A DNA stretch of 64,000 nt from Deltaproteobacteria bacterium (GTDB lineage: Bacteria; Bdellovibrionota; Bdellovibrionia; Bdellovibrionales; JAMPXM01), in contig JAFLCB010000001.1 in the NCBI GenBank assembly GCA_017302795.1, positions 124,001-188,000 of the forward strand. The letters are read 5' to 3'. Positions 16,937 to 26,967 of the stretch are shown here, in pieces (position 1 is the stretch's first letter; each line of letters starts with the position of its first letter). The notes beneath the pieces were generated by a model. The model searched no databases. It saw nothing but the letters and a program-made list of their open reading frames with translations, and was not told the DNA's origin. A program made the position numbers and the translations under genes.

Positions 16937-17545
16937 ATGGATTCAACGTCGTCTCGACCAGAAAAAAAACAACGCATTTCGCATTTTTCCATCGCCGCTG
17001 TATTGGCTTTGGCGCTCAGCGTGGTGCTTTCCGCTTATTTATTTGGCGGTCGGAGTCCGGTCGAATCCGCCAAACCCTCAGTCGCCCTCGCGACGACGGA
17101 GGAGATTGATGCGTGGTTAAAATCCGAGATGAAAGCGGCAAATGCACCCTTTGCCATTTTGAATGTCTGGGCCACTTGGTGCGAGCCATGCCGGACCGAA
17201 ATGCCGGAACTTGCTGAGTTTCAAAAACTCTACCCTGAGTGGCCCCTGCTTTTCGTAAGTGCCGACAATGAGAATGACCTAGAAGAAGCGCAAAAATTTT
17301 TGCACAATTCGAAAGTTGAAAAACCGTCGCGCCTCCTTCGTGGCGAACAGACTGCGTTCATTCAGAGTTGGCAGAAGCGTTCCAACGCTGACCCTACAAG
17401 GAGATGGTCCATGAGTTTACCGGTCACTTTTTTTGTCGATGAAAGTGGCAACGTTCTTAAATTCCTGGCGGCAGAAACGACTAGTCAGGAGCTTGCGGCC
17501 ATCGCGAATGGTCTAACGAAACCGAAAAGCCCTGACGCTCTATAG
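16937..17545 (+). CDS. Membrane-anchored TlpA/ResA-like thioredoxin
   Basis: 202 residues. One N-terminal membrane helix (residues about 18-37) after a positively charged leader places the domain in the periplasm. The thioredoxin fold shows ATWCEPC with redox-active Cys-Glu-Pro-Cys and a cis-Pro segment (SLPVTFFVDESG). Such proteins reduce disulfides in the periplasm, often for cytochrome c maturation, but no cytochrome genes are nearby. The fold contains about 25 extra residues between the active site and the cis-Pro. It is divergently transcribed from the helicase gene with 41 bases between starts. Confidence 0.85.
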   Translation: MDSTSSRPEKKQRISHFSIAAVLALALSVVLSAYLFGGRSPVESAKPSVALATTEEIDAWLKSEMKAANAPFAILNVWATWCEPCRTEMPELAEFQKLYPEWPLLFVSADNENDLEEAQKFLHNSKVEKPSRLLRGEQTAFIQSWQKRSNADPTRRWSMSLPVTFFVDESGNVLKFLAAETTSQELAAIANGLTKPKSPDAL

Positions 17546-17601
17546 CGCAAAGACGCCGCGCAGTATTGAGCAAGTGCGAGAAACGTTGTCTTCTAGCCGG
17601 T

Positions 17602-19062
17602 ATGTCTAACTCAGAAGCTTCCCAGGCAACTTCGACCCACGCTACCTCCTCGCGGCCTACCATGTCGGGCGCAGCGACAAAGGTATTTATCAATCGAACT
17701 TTGAACATGCGGAAAATCAAGTTCATCGGATTGGATATGGATCACACGCTAGTGAGATATCATAGCCATGCGTTTGAAGAATTGTCGCACAAAACGATGT
17801 GCAAAAAGCTCGTTGAGCAAAAAGGTTATCCCAGTTTAATTTTAAACCTTAAGTTCGATATGGATCTTGCCGTTCGCGGGCTTGTCATCGACAAAAAAAA
17901 GGGAAACCTTCTAAAAGTCAGCCGCCATGGTGCGATTCGCGCGAGCTACCACGGAACTAAACCGATCGACTTTCCCCAGCAACAAAAGTTGTACAAGTCG
18001 ACCTATATCGATCTCTCCGATGCGCAAGCCTACACCGCAATCGACACAGCATTTTCGCTTTCTGTCGCTACTTTGTTTGCGCAATTGGTTGAAATCAAAG
18101 ATGCCGATGGTCGTGAAGCGCTCCCCGATTATGAAACGATCTCTCTTGATGTCATCGAAATGCTGGATCTTTCGCATCGTGATGGTTCGCTAAAAAATGA
18201 GGTTGCTCTCAATCTCGAAAAATACATTATTAAAGACCCGCTCGTCGTCGAGCGAATCGAACGTTTTAAAAAACACGACAAGCGCTTTTTCATTGTGACC
18301 AATTCTGATTTTGGCTATTCGAAGCTTCTACTGGACTACGCCATCAATCCATTTTTAAAAAATCACAAAGACTGGACCGAGGTTTTTGATTACGTCGTAA
18401 CACTGGCGCAAAAGCCCCGGTTCTTTTGGGACACTCTTCGATTTTTAAAGGTAGATCCTAAATCAGGCGTCATGACGAACTACGATGAGCCACTCAAGCC
18501 AGGAATCTATCAGGGCGGCGGAGCTGCGAAGTTCGCAAAAGATCTAGGCGTTGAGGGTGACGACATTCTGTACATTGGGGATCATATTTATGGCGACATC
18601 TTGCGTTTGAAAAAGGACTGCAACTGGCGCACAGCTTTGGTTGTCGAAGAGCTCGATTCCGAACTTGAGAACTATATCAAGGCGCAGCCATTTTCTTCGG
18701 AGATCCGGGTTCTGATGGAAAAAAAGGAACCCCTTGAGCACGACTTGGTCGAACTGATTACGAAGCGCATTGAGGCCTCTGACGAATCAGATGACGGTCG
18801 CGTGCATGAGCTTCAATCCAAAATCTCGGAAATCGACAAAACAATTTCATCGCTGATAAAAAAACAGCAGGGTGTCTTCAATTCTCACTGGGGCGAGATT
18901 ATGAGGGCCGGCAATGAAGAGAGTTATTTCGCGACACAAGTCGACCGATATGCTTGTGTTTACATGCCGAAGCTAAGCGATTTGCTGGACTATTCCCCTC
19001 GCACTTACTTCCGCGCCGAGCGAAGACCGCTGGCTCATGAACTCGCGTTGGGCCTCTCGTAG
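17602..19062 (+). CDS. HAD-superfamily 5'-nucleotidase (cN-II-like)
   Basis: About 486 residues. The HAD nucleophile motif is GLDMDHTLVRY, and motif II/III are represented by FIVTNSDFGY and the late acidic GDHIYGDI. This is the IG-type 5'-nucleotidase family related to eukaryotic cytosolic purine nucleotidase, dephosphorylating IMP/GMP-type nucleotides; the substrate here is unproven. The C-terminal ~90 residues are a helical pair. The open frame begins at TTG 17566, but the conserved part begins only at VFINRTLNMRKIK, so ATG 17602 or ATG 17662 is more likely. The gene ends just before a long inverted repeat. Confidence 0.85.
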   Translation: MSNSEASQATSTHATSSRPTMSGAATKVFINRTLNMRKIKFIGLDMDHTLVRYHSHAFEELSHKTMCKKLVEQKGYPSLILNLKFDMDLAVRGLVIDKKKGNLLKVSRHGAIRASYHGTKPIDFPQQQKLYKSTYIDLSDAQAYTAIDTAFSLSVATLFAQLVEIKDADGREALPDYETISLDVIEMLDLSHRDGSLKNEVALNLEKYIIKDPLVVERIERFKKHDKRFFIVTNSDFGYSKLLLDYAINPFLKNHKDWTEVFDYVVTLAQKPRFFWDTLRFLKVDPKSGVMTNYDEPLKPGIYQGGGAAKFAKDLGVEGDDILYIGDHIYGDILRLKKDCNWRTALVVEELDSELENYIKAQPFSSEIRVLMEKKEPLEHDLVELITKRIEASDESDDGRVHELQSKISEIDKTISSLIKKQQGVFNSHWGEIMRAGNEESYFATQVDRYACVYMPKLSDLLDYSPRTYFRAERRPLAHELALGLS

Positions 19063-19068
19063 GCCTCA

Positions 19069-19126
19069 AAGGTACCGCCTACCTTTTGGTAGCGCAGTTG
19101 CGCTACCAAAAGGTAGGCGGTACCTT
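19069..19126. terminator. 28-bp perfect inverted repeat between convergent genes
   Basis: Two 28-base arms with a 2-base loop: arm 1 19069-19096 (AAGGTACCGCC...GTAGCGCA), arm 2 19099-19126. It lies 7 bases after the stop of the nucleotidase gene and runs over the stop codon of the opposing gene. With no long T-run it is best read as a bidirectional 3'-end barrier or RNA stabiliser. The arms contain an inner near-palindrome, TACCTTTTGGTA. Confidence 0.75.
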
Positions 19127-19934
19127 ACTTCGCTGAAGGTTCGCGAATGAGCAGGAGATAGTCGTTTGGCTTAGGCTCTTGCATAACAGCGATGAATCTA
19201 GAACGGATGCCTGGCTCGGATTCAAGAATTTGTTTCCGATAATATCCGCGGCCGGCCATTAAGATCGCACAACCTAAGTCCGCAGTGCCGGATCCATCTC
19301 GCTCGGAGCCAATGCAAATCGGTTCCATTTCTTTTTCCTGTGCCGCCTCGAGCGCAAGAGGTCCCACAGTTATCGTGAAAATTCCCTCCGGTTTACCTTC
19401 ATTTCGTCCCGGTCGATCCACCAGCGCCTCAAGGCGACTGATCGGATTTCCCTCCACTAGATGAGTCGAATAGATATTTGGCATGACGACCAAAACCCGT
19501 TCCTTTTGCGCCATCGATTGCGTTACGGCATCGCCAAGTTCCGAAAGTGACTGCGTGTTGGTCTCGATTTCAATTAAGTTTGGAGTGAGGGCTGCCAAAG
19601 CATCGCGAATCGCCTGATCCATCTTTTTTTCGACAAATATTTTTACAAACTCACGTTGGTTTTCTTTTGCAGCGATTGCGAATCCTAAAGCGACATCTTT
19701 GGACCAATCGCGGTTAGTGGGAAGTCCCAGGATGACCGGGTATTCATTGGCCAGCTGCGCATAGAACCGCTTCAGCGCTACCGCGCCGATCTGCTCGGGC
19801 TTTTCAAAATACGAAGGCTTCATGATTCTCTTAGGAGCGGGACTGTAACCATATTTGATCGTCAGTGCGATCCCCACGGTCACGACGATAAATCCAAAGG
19901 CGATACCATACTTCGTATACTTCATTCCATCCAT
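19125..19934 (-). CDS. Membrane-anchored protein of unknown function
   Basis: 269 residues from ATG 19934; ATG 19925 is an alternative and the codon at the open-frame limit is not a usual start. One N-terminal membrane helix (about residues 8-27: GIAFGFIVVTVGIALTI) followed by a soluble domain with alpha/beta character (ALKRFYAQLANEYPVILGLP, VLVVMPNIYSTHLVEGNP), resembling a periplasmic Rossmann-like fold, perhaps of the substrate-binding kind, without a clear motif. The stop lies inside the long inverted repeat. Not recognised. Confidence 0.65.
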   Translation of the reverse strand: MDGMKYTKYGIAFGFIVVTVGIALTIKYGYSPAPKRIMKPSYFEKPEQIGAVALKRFYAQLANEYPVILGLPTNRDWSKDVALGFAIAAKENQREFVKIFVEKKMDQAIRDALAALTPNLIEIETNTQSLSELGDAVTQSMAQKERVLVVMPNIYSTHLVEGNPISRLEALVDRPGRNEGKPEGIFTITVGPLALEAAQEKEMEPICIGSERDGSGTADLGCAILMAGRGYYRKQILESEPGIRSRFIAVMQEPKPNDYLLLIREPSAK

Positions 19935-20058
19935 GCCTAAGCGGATAGGCCGAGAAGCGCCTGGCGTCAATCTCTCGCTTTTGATTGAAGGAATTCTGTC
20001 CTGCCGCTAGGTATGGGCCATAAAGAGGACTTGATCCACGGGACAGGTACCATTGAAT

Positions 20059-20871
20059 ATGCAGAAAAGTTTAACGAAAAACAGCGCTGAATCGAAGCAG
20101 CCAGTAAAAATCCTCGTCGTTGGCAACGGACGTGTTGCAAATGCCTTCATTGGTTTTCTTAAGTCGCAACCTGACACTCACTACATTCATTGGCATCGCA
20201 AAATAGGCGCCCAGTTTTCTGAATTCTGCATGGCGCAAGCCCCGACGCACGTTTGGATTGCAGTCTCGGACGACGCCATCAGCGAATTCGTTGAAGAAAA
20301 CTTTGCGTCGCTTTTTGGAAAAACAGTCTGCCACTTTAGCGGCGGTCAATCCAGTCTCACTGTTTTGCGCAGCGACCGGTGCCTTACGGTGCACGCAACT
20401 CATCCGCTTACGACTTTCGGAAAAACCGGGGACCCGAACTGGATTCAACGCTTCACAGAAATCCCATTTGTTCTCGATCGATCATCGATCACCCCCGGAT
20501 TTACACTTGAGTCACTTCTTCCTGGCATGCGAAATCCGGTTTACTCGATCGAGCCCGAAGAGCGCCAATACTATCACGCGCTTTGCGCCCTCGCAGGCGG
20601 CCTGACAGTAATGACTTGGGAATCCATCCAAGCCCGCTTTCAATCCCGGTTAAATTTGCCCCCCGCGGTCCTGAGTGTTTTCAAAAAACAGATTTTCGAA
20701 AACCTATCCGCCCCGGGAAATATGTCGGTTCTCACCGGCCCTGTTGCTCGCGGTGATTTGAAAATGATTGCGGCCCACTTTGCCGCGCTTGAAACTAGAT
20801 GCGACGCCACGTTGATGCAAATGTACTCTCTGTTGATCCAATTGAATCGGCTGGAGGCCGCCAAAAAATGA
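20059..20871 (+). CDS. DUF2520-type Rossmann dehydrogenase, candidate ketopantoate reductase
   Basis: 270 residues. N-terminal NAD(P)-binding Gly motif (VVGNGRVANAF, about residues 19-29), a helical C-terminal domain with the family pattern HFSGGQSS, THPLTTFG, and the diagnostic TGPVARGD. Fold belongs to the 6-phosphogluconate-dehydrogenase-like group. It is the first gene of a five-gene operon in which the other four are panB, panC, coaBC and coaX; the one missing step between panB and panC is ketopantoate reduction. PanG proteins, established as alternatives to PanE, are of similar type. Function is therefore inferred from context. Confidence 0.75.
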   Translation: MQKSLTKNSAESKQPVKILVVGNGRVANAFIGFLKSQPDTHYIHWHRKIGAQFSEFCMAQAPTHVWIAVSDDAISEFVEENFASLFGKTVCHFSGGQSSLTVLRSDRCLTVHATHPLTTFGKTGDPNWIQRFTEIPFVLDRSSITPGFTLESLLPGMRNPVYSIEPEERQYYHALCALAGGLTVMTWESIQARFQSRLNLPPAVLSVFKKQIFENLSAPGNMSVLTGPVARGDLKMIAAHFAALETRCDATLMQMYSLLIQLNRLEAAKK

Positions 20872-21686
20872 AATCAGAAGTTTTCAACCTTCCGTCTTTT
20901 TCAAAAGCTAAATCACAAGGCCGACCAGTTTCCATGGTGACCTGCTACGATTCAACCTTCGCTAAGCTTGTAGAGAATAGCTCCATCGATTGCATTCTCG
21001 TCGGCGACAGTGTTGCCATGACCATACACGGCTTTGCCGACACACTTAACGCCACCCCGGAAATGATGGCTACTCACGTGGCCGCTGTGCGACGAGGTGC
21101 ACCCACCAAATTCATCGTTGCCGATTTGCCGTTTCTCGCCCATCGCGGAAGCCTCGACGAAACCATGAAGGCGGTCCGCTTGATCATGAGCGCTGGGGCA
21201 AATGCGGTAAAAATTGAAGGTATTGACGGGTCGGAACAAACTTTTCATCACATTGTTGAAAGTGGCGTTCCAGTGATGGGGCACTTGGGTCTTACTCCAC
21301 AGTCCGTCAACGTCTTCGGTGGATTTCGTGTTCAAGGCAAAACACTTTCCGCGGCCGAGGCCATCAAAAAACAAGCCACAAAACTTGAAGCTTCCGGAGT
21401 TTTTGCAATTGTCCTCGAGTGCGTCCCATCGACACTCGCGAATGAAATCACAAAAGCTGCTCGAGTGCCGACGATCGGCATCGGAGCAGGAAGTGGATGT
21501 GACGGACAGGTTCTGGTGATTCAAGATCTCCTTGGCCTAAATACCGATTTCCGTCCGAAGTTTGTTCGACAGTTTGGGCAACTCGCCGAGCCCGTCGCGA
21601 CTGCCTTAAAGGAGTTTGATTTAGCAACTAAGGACCGCACTTTTCCAGCTGCTTCAGAATCCTTTACCACCGAGCCCTCCGCATGA
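20868..21686 (+). CDS. panB: 3-methyl-2-oxobutanoate hydroxymethyltransferase
   Basis: First committed step of pantothenate synthesis: adds a hydroxymethyl group from methylene-tetrahydrofolate to ketoisovalerate, giving ketopantoate. Seen: SMVTCYDSTFAKL, the metal-binding LVGDSVAM, the VKIEG segment and the catalytic glutamate in VLECVP. 272 residues from ATG 20868, which overlaps the previous stop (ATGA) and has a GGAGG site at 20853-20857. A longer frame starting at 20799 is inside the upstream gene and is rejected. Confidence 0.95.
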   Translation: MKSEVFNLPSFSKAKSQGRPVSMVTCYDSTFAKLVENSSIDCILVGDSVAMTIHGFADTLNATPEMMATHVAAVRRGAPTKFIVADLPFLAHRGSLDETMKAVRLIMSAGANAVKIEGIDGSEQTFHHIVESGVPVMGHLGLTPQSVNVFGGFRVQGKTLSAAEAIKKQATKLEASGVFAIVLECVPSTLANEITKAARVPTIGIGAGSGCDGQVLVIQDLLGLNTDFRPKFVRQFGQLAEPVATALKEFDLATKDRTFPAASESFTTEPSA

Positions 21687-22504
21687 AGGTTTACCGAAAT
21701 CTTCAGATTTGGATCGACGACCGCAAAGCGATCGTGAATAAACATCGCGATCTGGGAATAGGCTTCGTTCCGACTATGGGCGCGCTACACGAAGGGCACC
21801 TATCCCTAATTCGTCAAGCGAAGTCGGAAAATGCACTTGTGATCGCTAGCATTTTCGTCAATCCAACTCAGTTTAACAATCCCGACGACTTCGAAAAGTA
21901 CCCGTCAACAATTGATGCCGATCTGGCACTCGCGGAAAAAGCCGGCTGCGACATCGTGCTACTGCCATCAAAAGAAGATGTTTATCCCGACGGCTATCGG
22001 TACCGCATTAGCGAATCCACCTTTTCGAAAGTTCTATGCGGCGCACATCGCCCGGGACATTTCGATGGTGTTCTGACAATTGTCTTGAAACTCTTCCAGA
22101 TCACTCAAGCAAGTCATTCTTACTTCGGCCAAAAAGACTTCCAGCAGCTCGAGCTTATTCGCTCAATGGCCAAGGCCTTCTTTTTGGACATCAAAGTATT
22201 GGGTCTTCCGACAGTTCGAGAAGCCGACGGACTTGCAATGAGCTCGCGGAACCTGCGCCTGAAACCTGAAGACCGAAAAAAAGCAGCACAGATTTCAACG
22301 CTTCTGCGCCAAAGTTTTAGAGAGCAGAAAAGCGCATCGTTCGTTGCAGCTGAACTTGCGAAGAATGGATTTCGCGTTGATTACGTGGAAGATCATTTAA
22401 CCGGCCCGTCTGAAGAGCTGCGACGATTTGTCGCTGCGTTTCTGGGAGATGTTCGCCTCATCGACAACATGACTGCCATAGACGCAGAACAAGGTTCCAA
22501 ATGA
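21683..22504 (+). CDS. panC: Pantothenate synthetase
   Basis: Joins pantoate and beta-alanine using ATP through a pantoyl-adenylate. Motifs: PTMGALHEGHLSLI (HIGH-like, near residues 30-43), FVNPTQF, HRPGHFDGV, FGQKDFQQL and the KMSKS-equivalent MSSRN. 273 residues, normal length. Start overlaps the panB stop by 4 bases (ATGA), and its stop overlaps coaBC in the same way. panD (aspartate decarboxylase) is not in the window. Confidence 0.95.
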   Translation: MKVYRNLQIWIDDRKAIVNKHRDLGIGFVPTMGALHEGHLSLIRQAKSENALVIASIFVNPTQFNNPDDFEKYPSTIDADLALAEKAGCDIVLLPSKEDVYPDGYRYRISESTFSKVLCGAHRPGHFDGVLTIVLKLFQITQASHSYFGQKDFQQLELIRSMAKAFFLDIKVLGLPTVREADGLAMSSRNLRLKPEDRKKAAQISTLLRQSFREQKSASFVAAELAKNGFRVDYVEDHLTGPSEELRRFVAAFLGDVRLIDNMTAIDAEQGSK

Positions 22505-23754
22505 ACAAACGCGTTTTGTTTTTGATGTCTGGTTCGATCGCCGCTTACAAAGCATGCCAAGTTCTTTCACGACTGAAGCAACTTGGGCACGAAGTAGAGG
22601 TGGTGGCATCACAGTGGGCTTTACGTTTTGTCGGCGAAGCTACGATCGAAGGTTTAACAGGCCGACCCGTTCATCAATCGATGTTCGGCTCGGGCGCACA
22701 CATGTCACACATCCATCTGGTTCGATGGGCCGACCTCGTAATTGTTTGCCCGGCCACTGCGAACACGATCGGCAAACTCGCGAACGGAATCGGCGACGAC
22801 CTCTTAACGACTCTTTTTCTCGCACACGATTTTTCTAAGCCTTGGCTCATCGCTCCCGCGATGAACACAAAAATGTATCATCACCCGGCGACACGCGAAT
22901 CAGTTCGAAAACTGACCGAGATGGGCTGTAAGATACTTGAAACAGCGTCCGGAGTTCTCGCATGCGGTGAAATCGGCGATGGCAAACTTTTGGATCCAGA
23001 TTTGCTTTTGCAGGCCATCATCAGTGAGCTGAATTCAACAAAACCTCGAACCGAACAAAACGAAGCTGACTCTTCAAGCCTCAATAGGCAGGGACCGGGG
23101 CGAAGTCGAAGTGTACTTATAACTTCAGGAGGAACATCTGTTCCGATCGACGCAGTCCGATCCATTACAAACCATTCCACGGGAAAAACCGGTGCTGCCC
23201 TGGCTGAGGTTTTCTTTGGCCTTGGTTACTCGGTAACGCTCATCGCCGCCAAATCTTCCATTAGGCCCAAATTCGATGAATTCGACGGAACCCATTTTAA
23301 ATCATTCGAATTTGAAACTTTCCTTGAACTTCAAGAGAGACTTGAGGCGTGCCTAGCGACGACAGATTTCGACGTTGTTGTTCACGCTGCAGCTGTCAGT
23401 GATTATTCGGTGGCTGACGCTTCGACCTCAGGAAAAATCGATTCCTCCGACGAGATCGTTCTACGGCTGAAAAAAAATCCCAAGCTTTTGGATTCCATTC
23501 GCGGCAAATCCAAAAACCCTCACGTAAAAATAGTTGGGTTTAAATTTACCGCCGATGAAGGCGAGCTAGCTGCGCGAGCTGAAAAACTCGCGAAAAGCGG
23601 CTCCGCTGACTTCCTCGTTACCAATGATTTGAAAAACTATCCGAATTGGCGGCTTCATCAAGTCGATCTGCAAAGCCGAACACTTAAACTTGTCGAATCG
23701 GGCGCCGATCGCCACGAGCTTGGACTTTCAATCGCGCAAAGGGTGACTCAATGA
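22501..23754 (+). CDS. coaBC: Phosphopantothenoylcysteine synthetase/decarboxylase
   Basis: Bifunctional CoA enzyme. The N-terminal flavin decarboxylase domain (about 1-180) shows SGSIAAYKA, the PAMNTKMY motif and [14 protein letters not shown]. The C-terminal synthetase (from about 200) begins [27 protein letters not shown] and includes AAVSDYSV and the KKNPKLL segment. 417 residues is typical. It couples cysteine to phosphopantothenate and decarboxylates the product to phosphopantetheine. 4-base overlaps on both sides. Confidence 0.95.
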   Translation: MNKRVLFLMSGSIAAYKACQVLSRLKQLGHEVEVVASQWALRFVGEATIEGLTGRPVHQSMFGSGAHMSHIHLVRWADLVIVCPATANTIGKLANGIGDDLLTTLFLAHDFSKPWLIAPAMNTKMYHHPATRESVRKLTEMGCKILETASGVLACGEIGDGKLLDPDLLLQAIISELNSTKPRTEQNEADSSSLNRQGPGRSRSVLITSGGTSVPIDAVRSITNHSTGKTGAALAEVFFGLGYSVTLIAAKSSIRPKFDEFDGTHFKSFEFETFLELQERLEACLATTDFDVVVHAAAVSDYSVADASTSGKIDSSDEIVLRLKKNPKLLDSIRGKSKNPHVKIVGFKFTADEGELAARAEKLAKSGSADFLVTNDLKNYPNWRLHQVDLQSRTLKLVESGADRHELGLSIAQRVTQ

Positions 23755-24575
23755 TACTTTGTCTCGACGTCGGGAACACAACGATCCACGCTGGAGTCTA
23801 CGCATCACCGTCTTCCAGTGGACAAGAAATTTCTGAAGCACATCTTAAACCGATGACCCAGTTCCGACGTACGTCAGAGTTCCGTGCCTCGAGCGACGAA
23901 ATTGGATTATTCATACTGGCGGCTTTGCGGGAAAACGGCGTCGACCCGAAAAAAATAAAAGGGATTTCGATTTGCTCAGTCGTTCCGGATGCCATTTACT
24001 CCATTCGCGGCGCTTGCCAAAAATACTTCGGGATGCAGCCTTTTATCCTTCAAGCAGGAACTAAAACCGGCCTAAAAATTAAATATCGCAATCCGCTTGA
24101 GGTCGGGGCGGATCGAATCGCCAACTCAATTGCTGCGGTTGAACTTTGCCCGGATCGAAACTTGATCATTGTCGACTTCGGCACTGCTACGACTTTTTGT
24201 GCCGTCAGCAAAGACAAAGACTATTTAGGCGGCGTCATCATAGCGGGCATTCGAATTTCTATGGAGGCTCTTGAGTCGAGAACTGCCAAACTTCCGTCAG
24301 TTGAAATCTTCCCGACCGCTAGCACGTTAGGACGATCGACAGTTGAAAGCATTCAGTCTGGACTTTATTTCGGGCAGATGGGCATGGTGAAGGAGATCTG
24401 CACTCGGCTTCAGGCCGAATGCTTTTCAGATGCGCCGCCCGTCCTGCTCGCGACAGGTGGCTTCGCAGGGCTCTTTGAAAAAGAAAAGCTATTTGATCGA
24501 GTGATTCCAGATCTCGTTTTGCGCGGCCTCTACCGCGCAACGATTTTAAACCAAACTTCGTTACAGAGTTTGTGA
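23751..24575 (+). CDS. coaX: Type III pantothenate kinase
   Basis: Phosphorylates pantothenate. ASKHA-fold motifs: phosphate-1 loop [13 protein letters not shown] at the N-terminus, the GADRIAN segment near residue 120, phosphate-2 [12 protein letters not shown], and [11 protein letters not shown]. 274 residues. It completes the CoA operon, although panC's product must pass coaX before coaBC. The stop lies 15 bases inside the convergent unknown gene downstream. Confidence 0.93.
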   Translation: MILCLDVGNTTIHAGVYASPSSSGQEISEAHLKPMTQFRRTSEFRASSDEIGLFILAALRENGVDPKKIKGISICSVVPDAIYSIRGACQKYFGMQPFILQAGTKTGLKIKYRNPLEVGADRIANSIAAVELCPDRNLIIVDFGTATTFCAVSKDKDYLGGVIIAGIRISMEALESRTAKLPSVEIFPTASTLGRSTVESIQSGLYFGQMGMVKEICTRLQAECFSDAPPVLLATGGFAGLFEKEKLFDRVIPDLVLRGLYRATILNQTSLQSL

Positions 24576-25895
24576 GGCTGCTGCGTCGTCAAATCTGACA
24601 AATGGCAGCGTCTCGACCGGGGCTTTCAATAAAAGTACGCCGGCGTCCGCAAGCCATTCGGTCTTTTGAGTTCTTAGAGCAAATGGCAACTTGCCGCCGC
24701 CTAATTCAATTGGCGCAATTTGACTTTGCAATTCCGTAATCAATGTCGCCGGAGAGATCCACTTCTGTTTCACTGCAAGTCGAAGCTCGCGCACTCCAAC
24801 TTTTGCCATGACGAGATTCAAATTCAGCTTTGCGAAACTTCTCGCATCGAATGCCGGCTTCACGACCGTATTTTCCTCACAGTCCTGAAACCAAACAAGT
24901 TCCCGAGCTTCGAACTTTTTTAGCTGTTCAACTGTCGGAAACCGGCATGAGCCTACGACCGCGAGGCCTACCTGGATGCGAGAATCTTGCACTTCGTTAA
25001 CTTGAAATCGTTTGAATCTTATAGCTGCTGTCTCGCTGAAGTCAGCCGCGAATGTTAACAGCGACTTAGACTTAAGTGCTCGGTCAAAACTAGAAAAAAT
25101 AACTTTAAGGTTCCTGCCGAAGAGCGCACCCTCGTTCGGCCACGAAGCCACTCGATCATAGCCCATAAGACCTGGATCAGTTGAAGCCTTCATTAAGTCA
25201 GCTAGCACGCCAAGACGCCAGTGCACTGGGCCCGACTTCAACTGGGTTCGAAGGCGGTTCGCAAGCCAGGGCACAAGGCTCATGGGATTTGCTCGGGTTG
25301 TAGCGCAATCATCTGGGCTTGAAGTCATTCTGCCCGCTTGAAACTTACAGTTTACATTCTCAAACCAGGTACTCCCTTCGACTGGCACTGGGTTTGAATC
25401 CATCGATTGCGGAAAGAGTTCCCAGATTACAAGTCTTGCAACGGATTCCGCAGCTAAATCAAAAGCTCCCAGCGCGGGCTGCCCACGAAGCTCATCCATC
25501 CAAAGGCGAAGAATATGCAATTCAATTTCCCACTGCCGAAGCGCAGACTTGGATACAAAATATCCCAGATCTTGCCGAATCGGTGTTGGTTGAAACTTTC
25601 TGTAAACAGACAGGGCCGAGTGCATTTTTTCGATATTTTCGATCGCACGATTCACGACCGCAATTTCCAAAAACTCGAGAGGACGATCCATTTCCTCTGT
25701 GGTCATTTCAATGAGAGAGCTCGTTCTAAATATTTCTGGTTCGGCCAGCTTCGTGCCAACAATAACATAGGCTAAAATGAGGCCAACTGTAGCGACACAC
25801 ATAAGCAACCGATAGAACTGATTTTCCATAGCTCGCTCTAGGATATCAGCGAGTCCAACCCAGCGATCTTGCCAGTTTCTATCGAAAAACCTCAT
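24561..25895 (-). CDS. Single-pass membrane protein of unknown function
   Basis: 444 residues. One membrane helix near the N-terminus (about residues 31-49, [19 protein letters not shown]) after a charged 25-residue cytoplasmic start; the remainder is probably periplasmic, largely helical in its first half and beta-rich in the second. Three or four cysteines (NCKF, DDCATT, GSCRF, QDCEEN) could pair as disulfides, consistent with export. No motif recognised. Its 3' end overlaps coaX by 15 bases tail to tail. Confidence 0.7.
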   Translation of the reverse strand: MRFFDRNWQDRWVGLADILERAMENQFYRLLMCVATVGLILAYVIVGTKLAEPEIFRTSSLIEMTTEEMDRPLEFLEIAVVNRAIENIEKMHSALSVYRKFQPTPIRQDLGYFVSKSALRQWEIELHILRLWMDELRGQPALGAFDLAAESVARLVIWELFPQSMDSNPVPVEGSTWFENVNCKFQAGRMTSSPDDCATTRANPMSLVPWLANRLRTQLKSGPVHWRLGVLADLMKASTDPGLMGYDRVASWPNEGALFGRNLKVIFSSFDRALKSKSLLTFAADFSETAAIRFKRFQVNEVQDSRIQVGLAVVGSCRFPTVEQLKKFEARELVWFQDCEENTVVKPAFDARSFAKLNLNLVMAKVGVRELRLAVKQKWISPATLITELQSQIAPIELGGGKLPFALRTQKTEWLADAGVLLLKAPVETLPFVRFDDAAASQTL

Positions 25896-26022
25896 AATCC
25901 TGCTTCCCCAACGAAAGACTTACATTTCTGTCTCAAGGTTTAACAGCCAGGTTCGACCAAAGCGAATACCCTCGCGACAAACCTGCTACGCGTAACGATA
26001 TACAAATTTAACGCCAATGACT

Positions 26023-26967
26023 TTAGATCGGCAGAAGACGCGGAGTGCCTGCGCGCGCGACTTTCGAAGGGAGCTCGCGCTTCATTTGAGGTTGAAGCCA
26101 ACGCGAAGCCTCAATCAAAGCCTCAAGGTCTAAACCAGTTTTCAAACCCATTCTGTGTAGCATATAAACGACGTCCTCGGTCGCGACGTTTCCGGTGGCG
26201 GCTGGGGCGTAAGGACAACCCCCAAGGCCTCCCAAGGATGAATCGAACGATCGTAGTCCTATTTCCAGCGACGCTAAAATGTTGGCTAAGGCGGTGCCGC
26301 GAGTATCGTGAAAATGCATGGCGATCTTGTTTTTTCCAATAGCCGACTTCAAAGCCTTACCAAGTCGCCTAACCTGCTTAGGATCGGCAACACCGATGGT
26401 GTCGCCGATCGACACTTCGTCACAGCCTATTTTCAACAACTTTTCGGCCATCGCAACGACTTTTCTTTCACTCACTTTTCCCTCGAATGCACAGCCGAAA
26501 CACATACTCAGATATCCGCGAACTGTTAAGCCATGTGACTTCGCAACCTTCACAACGTTTCCGTAGCGAACAAGACTGTCCTTAATCGAACAATTAATAT
26601 TCTTTTGCGAGAAAGATTCGGAGGCCGACGCAAAAATCGCAATACGCTCGACACCAGATGCCAGAGCTCCCTCGAGGCCTCGAAAATTTGGAACAAGCGC
26701 TGAAAATTGGACGCGTCGAAACTCCGAACCTTTCTGCTTACGAAACTGAACTGCCGCTTGAATTAACTGATCAGAACCTGCCATCTGAGGAACCCACTGC
26801 GGAGATACGAATGCGCCCATTTCAATTTCGCGTGCGCCGGCTTTCGCAATCCGCTTTGCCAATTCAAGGCGCGCCTCAACAGAGAGCATGGTCTTTTCAT
26901 TTTGCAACCCGTCGCGCATTCCCACTTCGATAATTCGAACGATAGAATCGGAAGTCGTTTTCATCAC
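26023..26967 (-). CDS. mvaB: Hydroxymethylglutaryl-CoA lyase
   Basis: Splits HMG-CoA into acetyl-CoA and acetoacetate, the last step of leucine breakdown. TIM-barrel motifs: EVGMRDGLQNE, EMGAFVSPQWVPQMA, GDTIGVADP, metal-binding FHDTRGTALANI and the catalytic-cysteine loop GGCPYAPAATGN. 314 residues. It overlaps the biotin carrier gene by 4 bases and is the last gene of the leucine catabolism operon (also called liuE). Confidence 0.93.
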   Translation of the reverse strand: MMKTTSDSIVRIIEVGMRDGLQNEKTMLSVEARLELAKRIAKAGAREIEMGAFVSPQWVPQMAGSDQLIQAAVQFRKQKGSEFRRVQFSALVPNFRGLEGALASGVERIAIFASASESFSQKNINCSIKDSLVRYGNVVKVAKSHGLTVRGYLSMCFGCAFEGKVSERKVVAMAEKLLKIGCDEVSIGDTIGVADPKQVRRLGKALKSAIGKNKIAMHFHDTRGTALANILASLEIGLRSFDSSLGGLGGCPYAPAATGNVATEDVVYMLHRMGLKTGLDLEALIEASRWLQPQMKRELPSKVARAGTPRLLPI

